Below, piece by piece: positions 58,988 through 64,000 of a DNA stretch of 64,000 bases. Positions within the stretch are counted from its first letter, which is position 1, and the number at the start of each line of letters is the position of its first letter. Under the pieces are notes generated by a model that made no database searches, was not told where the DNA came from, and saw only the letters and a program-made list of their open reading frames with translations. The position numbers were made by a program, and so were the translations under genes. The stretch is from Uranotaenia lowii (lineage: Eukaryota; Arthropoda; Insecta; Diptera; Culicidae), in NCBI RefSeq assembly GCF_029784155.1, contig NC_073693.1:240126750-240190749 (forward strand), given 5' to 3'.

Positions 58988-61484
58988 ATGAATCTGCGGG
59001 CACCGGGAAAACTATCTCTGAGGGATAAAATTTTCAGTCGTTTAACAAATCTTGAAGTGAGCCGGAACTATTACCAGGAAGCGGTATTTCCGGAAGGAAA
59101 TGCAGAATTGAGTCAAACACCAAGAAACTTGGAAAATGATGTCCATGACGACGACGACGTTTGTTCCACCAGCAGTGGAAGCAGTGTCGACGATCATCTT
59201 GTGACCTCAGACCAGATCGATTTAAATTCCCAGTTTTTCAGCCAAAAATTTACCGATAAAACTACTTTGGAGCAACCTGTAATTGGAAACGACTCAAAAA
59301 TGAGTAGCGAAGACGAGAAATCAGAATGTGATCCTGATGAACGGGAGAGGATCGAGATGATGTTGTCCCAGTTGGCCAGCTATTCTCAGAGCTGTCAGCA
59401 ATCTGAACCGATGTTGGACAGTTGCAAAAAAGAAAGTATGGAAAATCGAGAAGAATTGGAACTAGGTGGAGAAGAGGAATGGATCCCACTTGATGTCCCT
59501 GACGATGATAATGAGCTTGGGGACGTAGAAGTTATCATTAATCAGCAAGTTAATACGAATGGTAAAATAGTTGATGTTGCTGCTCAATTAAAGCGGTTAA
59601 TTTGCACGGAGAAAAGAGAAAAACGATTGGTTTTGCACCAGGTTCATCTGCTTTGTCTCTTAGGACATGGTTTTTACTTGAATCGAGTTATTCAAAAAAT
59701 TATGATAGAAAAACATGAAGAGATCATGGATCTCTTACTATGTGCTAATTTTAAAAAAGTACCTGAACAAATTGATTATCAATTTGTCAAAACGATTTGT
59801 GATATTTATAGAATTAAAATGATAAATAACAAGTTTGAAAAGGAAACATTTAGGGATACCAAAGATATGGTAACCAAAAGCAAAATTATGTTGCTTATTG
59901 CTGTTCTACGATTTCTAGCTATTGAAACGAGGCTCGTTATGTTTTTGGACGTTATATCTAAAAACTTACCTTCGAACGATAAAGTTCATGGCAAAATGCA
60001 AAAATTGCTAAAGAAAGCAGATGAAGATAGTCAATTTTCTATGCAACCTTGTGATAGATATCCGGATGTGCCTCTCACTACAACCGAGATTTTGAAAAGG
60101 AAGCCTGAGTTTGCAAATTTCGCTCATATACCTCAAATGGATGGTACTGACGATATTCCTTCAGAGGGAAAACGTCCTCGCTTGAATAGATTAACAGAAT
60201 CAAAGCCCAACCTTTGGAAGCTAAAAGTTCAGAAGCTTCCAGATCGCATTGCTGGTGGCAAAACAAAATCTAAAACAAAGAGCAAAAACACATCACCATT
60301 CTTTAGCTCAAAAAGCGAGAGCCACACAAAACTGAATACGGAAACAATTTCGACCTGGATTGAAATATTCTTACCCTTAGAAAATCGATGGAGCGTCTTG
60401 GATCCCACCAGTTTTGAACTAGATCAGCCTGATGCTGTCATCTCACAACTTCCATCACCGACACCAGGATACATTTTCGCTTGGGACAACGATCACCTTT
60501 TGCGAGATGTAAGCCCCCGCTATTGGTGGCACAACGAGATGGCCTCCCGAAGGCAGCGTGCACCCGAAAAATGGTTGCGAGCTCTTCTGGATCGCTTCGA
60601 CGGGCAAAAACGGATACGTCGTCGGTTGATTTATGATTTGGCAGATAGAAGGGAATTTCGAATGCTTCGATTAAGAGCACCAATTCCAGATAAAGTTTCC
60701 GAGTAAGATTTGTTTTTCTTAAGTATAAAATTCAATAATTATCTAGCCTTTTCTACCTATGTAGGTTTAAAAATCACCCATCGTACTGTCTGAAACGGGA
60801 TTTGCTCAAATTTCAAGGAATCTACCCACCGGATGCTCCTCCGCTCGGATTCTACCGTGGCGAAGCGATTTACGCCCGCGAATGCGTTCACACGTTACAC
60901 TCGCGCGAAGTTTGGTTACGCCACGCGAAGGTGATTCGAATAGGCGAGCACCCCTATAAGGTGGTTTGGTCCAAGCTTAAACGCGAAAAGACCGAACTGG
61001 AACTGTTTGGCCGGTGGCAAACGGAGGAATACATCCCTCCGGAACCCGTGGACGGTCGGGTGCCCCGCAATGCTTTCGGAAACATCGAACTCTTTAAGGC
61101 TTGCATGCTACCCAAAGGAACGGTGCATTTAAAATGTAAGTACCCTGGAGGATTAATAGCTGGGACATTGTTCAATTCAACTTGTTTCCGATTTCAGTGC
61201 CGAATGTTTCGAAAATCTGCCGCAAATTAAATGTAGATTACGCCGTGGCAGTTGTAGGATTCGGTGTTCATGCAGGGGGTAATCACCCTGTGTTTGATGG
61301 AATTGTTATTTGTAAAGAATTTGAGAACGTGGTTCTGGAAAATTATAAACGTGAACAGTTGGAACAGGAAAAAAGGAAACATGAACAGAGACAGTGTCGA
61401 ATCTACGGAAACTGGAAAAAGTTGATCAAAGGTATGTTAATTAGAAATCGACTAATAAACAAATACAAATTTACAAATATTTAA
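58988..61484 (+). CDS. XPC/Rad4-family nucleotide-excision-repair protein, compact paralogue
   Basis: XPC recognises helix-distorting DNA lesions and recruits TFIIH for nucleotide-excision repair. Exons 58,988-60,702, 60,765-61,135 and 61,198-61,484 join in frame to about 790 residues, with GTAAG donors. The N-terminal 200 residues are acidic and disordered. The transglutaminase-like fold starts near VLHQVHLLCLLGHGFYLNR and resumes at STWIEIFLPLENRWSVLD and PGYIFAWDNDHLLRDVSPRY. The beta-hairpin DNA-binding domains follow: KNHPSYCLKRDLLKFQGIYP, GFYRGEAIYARECVHTLHSR, FGRWQTEEYIPP and VFDGIVICKEFENV. A final GNWKKLIKGMLIRNRL motif is typical of XPC. It is shorter than other XPC proteins and diverged from the facing gene at 61,579. 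The ORF is intact, so it is probably functional. Confidence 0.9.
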
Positions 61485-61485
61485 A

Positions 61486-61491
61486 ATAAAC
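61486..61491 (+). terminator. Poly(A) signal AATAAA of the compact XPC paralogue
   Basis: AATAAA begins one base after the TAA stop, within the 94-bp interval that separates this gene from the convergent XPC gene. The two 3' UTRs must therefore be very short or overlap. Confidence 0.55.
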
Positions 61492-61578
61492 TTGTATTAA
61501 AAATGCCGTTTTGAACGCTTCAGGTTAAAAATAATACACAAATATAACAACACTGTAATAGAAAATTGAGAAAAATAC

Positions 61579-64000
61579 TTAAAGATTATCGAAATTGTAC
61601 TTGTTTTGTAGCTTTCGGCGCACCAGCACGCCCTTGATGAGTTTCTTCCAGTTATCATAAACCCGCTTTTCGTAGCGTTCCTGCTCTTTGCGATCTTCCT
61701 CTTCCATTTCCTTGTACCACTCCTCGGTCAGCATGTCGGCATATTCTTCGCACACCACAAAGCCATCGTAAACGGGAATCATCCGCATGCGAGCCTTGTC
61801 GAAACCGATGAGAGCCGGAGCACAATCGATGCCAAGCCTTTTGCAGACTCTGTTAAGTCCCGGAACTGAAAGGGATAAAAAAAAACATGTATTTTCAAAC
61901 GCATACATTCTTTAGAAATTCGACATACGTTGTAAATGAACGGTTTTCTTAGGGAGCATTTTCGGGGTAAAAAGCTCCACGTTTCCATACTCGTTTCTAG
62001 GAACAATTCCGTTTTCTGCTGTTGGTGGATCGTATTCTTCCGTTTGCCAGATACCGAAAATGTCGCAAGGTTGATTTCCGAGCCATTCGTTTTTAAGTTT
62101 GTCGTACCTCCAACATTTCACAACCTTATAGGCCGTCTCAAATGGCTTCACCACGCGACCTTGCTTGTACCATTTTTCCCTGGTTTGAAGTGTAAAGACG
62201 CATTCACGGGCATAGATGGCTTCACCGCGCACAAAGCCCAAACTTGGAACCTCCACCGGGTAGAGTGCTTCAAATTTCAGCAAATGACGTTTCAATACGT
62301 AAAGGGGATGATTTTTGCATCTGTTGTAAAAATATTTAAAATCTTTAACCAATTCCTTTCCAAAAAAAAAAGCAAAAATTACTCCGCAATAGTAGTCGGC
62401 AACGGCTTATCGATGTCAATTTTGTTGAGTTCCTGATCTTCGGCATTCTCATGCTCCGTTTTGGGACCACGGAATGGAGCCAATGTCTTGTCCAGCCATT
62501 TGGAATCCGTTCGTAGCATTCGACAAACTGTGTTCCAGTGCTGGACGTAGCGTGGTGTCACGTCCTTGATATGGTCATCGTTGTCGAACCCAAAAACGTA
62601 GCTGATAGGACTGGTGGCGTGCCGCTGAAAAAAGAAAATCACAAAATAAGTAAAACCAAACAAAAATTGATAGTTAGGTACTACATGGTTATGCCATATT
62701 TATTGGGAAAGAATAAAGCAAAAATACTTTATAGAACAAAGTTTTTAGGTTTATATGATTCAAGAGCGTTAGTTCATGGTACGAAATCCCGACAAAACGA
62801 CAACACGTCGCTTGAACTGGCTCAGTAATAGGAAAGCTTCGCAAAGCCACAGACTTTTTGTCCAATCGGGTTGCACGTGCTTTACCAATCCACATAATTG
62901 GACTGTATGGGTGAACGTTAAAGTACCTATCAATCAATTGGTGTGGCGACAAGTGTCTAAAAACCTCTATGAAGCTTTTTATGAACTTATGCTTTTGGCT
63001 CAATTTTAACACCTTTAACTTGCTTTTCACAAGCATCTGCTTCATCTATCCGTTATATCATTTCAACATTTTATTCTTCCATAAATTCCCAATTTCCATT
63101 GATCATTAAAAAAAATTCTGAACTGCTTACCGACAAATAGTCAACGCAATCAATTTTCCCCCCGAAAAGGTCCACCGTCATCCAACGGTTGTCTTTTTCC
63201 GAGTAGAACTCGATCCAAAAATTGTTCTTCCCTTGCGTTGTGGAAGCGTTTTTCGGAGATTCACTCTTAACGGCGTTTGCTGTCGCCTTCTTCTCCGATT
63301 TGGTCCCAGTTGTTGTTTTCTTCGACGATGACGAGAAAGTTTTCGCTTTCTTCTGGGACGCTGGTGATGCAGACTTGGCCGCCTTCCGTGATTTTTTCCC
63401 CTTCGGTGGTTCAAAATCACTATCGTCCGCATCGGAGTCCTGCTTGACCTTAGAACGGCGATTAACTTTTGCCTTGCTTATGGCGGGCGAACTGTGCGTC
63501 GATGTGGTTTTGGCCGACGGTTGTTCCTGTTCCTGCTCCGAGTCACTCGACAAGATTTTATTTTTGGAAGCTCTTTTTCCAACATTTACATTATCTTTTT
63601 CAACATCCATTGAAGGAAATTCCTGAACAGTTTGGTTAGTCTGAAAGAGTTTTCGCTTCAGAACTTTACCCGGTTGATTTTTGGTTTCTTCCGCCTTCGG
63701 TGTGTTTGTTTTTCGCTTGGAAAACGCTGTCTTTGATACGTTTTCATCTTTCGGCACTTTGCCGAGGCGGACACTGCGTCGCTTTGGTACGTCTTCTTCG
63801 GGTATATCGTTTGCACCATCAACCTGGGGAATGGATAGAGTATTCGAATGATTAGCGTCATTGGATTGAACCGATTTTTTGGCGTTTCTAGGAGATCGCC
63901 TTGCAGGTTTAATGTTTTCTTTGACTGAAGGACTATAATCGTTTAGTGCAACCGATTTGCTGTTCTTGTCCAATTTTGCTGGGGTTGAAGCTTCATCATG
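61579..64000 (-). CDS. Xpc: XPC DNA-damage-recognition protein, 3' part (runs off the window)
   Basis: The visible minus-strand exons are at least 63,131-64,000, then 62,383-62,624, 61,929-62,320 and 61,579-61,865. The long 5' exon codes for a Lys/Ser-rich basic linker and then KNNFWIEFYSEKDNRWMTVD of the transglutaminase-like domain. Next come ISYVFGFDNDDHIKDVTPRY and the beta-hairpin domains with CKNHPLYVLKRHLLKFEALY, GFVRGEAIYARECVFTLQTR, FGIWQTEEYDPP, GNVELFTPKMLP and PVYDGFVVCEEYAD. It ends VYDNWKKLIKGVLVRRKL. Sequence is closer to vertebrate XPC than that of the facing paralogue, so I take this as the canonical gene (Mus210 in Drosophila). The intron at 62,625-63,130 is absent from the paralogue. 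The N-terminus lies beyond the window. Confidence 0.93.

Noticed and set aside
62689..63045. ORFs on both strands inside the 506-bp XPC intron
   Set aside because: No recognisable domain; the interval has good donor and acceptor sites and joins conserved XPC segments on either side.

Overview
This window is AT-rich eukaryotic DNA, almost certainly from a dipteran insect and most likely a mosquito. The evidence is spliced nuclear genes with short GT-AG introns, a Tc1/mariner element with the DD37E catalytic spacing best known from mosquitoes, RNase H-bearing non-LTR retrotransposons, and many nested hAT-like and MITE-like elements. I see no bacterial, phage or CRISPR features.

Layout. 1-27,000 is almost entirely transposon-derived. 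It holds a 4.5-kb hAT-like element with an exact 8-bp target duplication (767-5,282), inserted in one arm of a foldback sequence that also carries a TA-flanked MITE (5,301-6,096). Next come a broken DD37E mariner (7,285-8,557), a non-autonomous hAT (9,084-11,332), and a decayed I-type retrotransposon (about 11,341-21,525) split by a second hAT, which itself contains a MITE, and by a further insert carrying a decayed exon-like ORF. Two related TIR elements follow, each with a different MITE inside it (21,613-24,579).

27,000-35,800 is a ubiquitin locus. A two-domain diverged ubiquitin-like gene lies directly upstream of a polyubiquitin gene of 13 identical-protein repeats, on the same strand. 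The polyubiquitin gene has a TATA/heat-shock-type promoter and a 3.9-kb 5'-UTR intron that has collected mobile-element pieces. 35,800-41,000 holds a TIR element and a 5'-truncated but uninterrupted RNase H-bearing LINE with clear target duplications. 41,048-44,487 (minus) is the gene for the catalytic subunit of mitochondrial RNase P (PRORP/MRPP3). Its single visible intron contains an LTR retrotransposon whose promoter carries a dense array of heat-shock elements, and then a 500-N assembly gap.

44,600-58,500 is intergenic and repeat-rich. Its main content is a complete 5.4-kb non-coding LTR element (47,967-53,366) with near-identical LTRs, a 5-bp target duplication, a roughly 3.5-kb pyrimidine tract and a higher-order tandem repeat. 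Palindromic arrays and a TIR-like region with unresolved exon-like sequence surround it. 58,988-64,000 holds two convergent XPC (Rad4-family) DNA-repair genes: a compact three-exon diverged paralogue (+) and the 3' part of a second, more conserved-looking XPC gene (-). Their stop codons are 94 bp apart and they share two intron positions and phases.

The host genes do not form one pathway: protein tagging (ubiquitin), mitochondrial tRNA 5'-end processing (PRORP) and nucleotide-excision repair (XPC). The most notable items are the heat-shock-type LTR, the giant pyrimidine-tract LTR element, the XPC pair and the two-domain ubiquitin-like gene.
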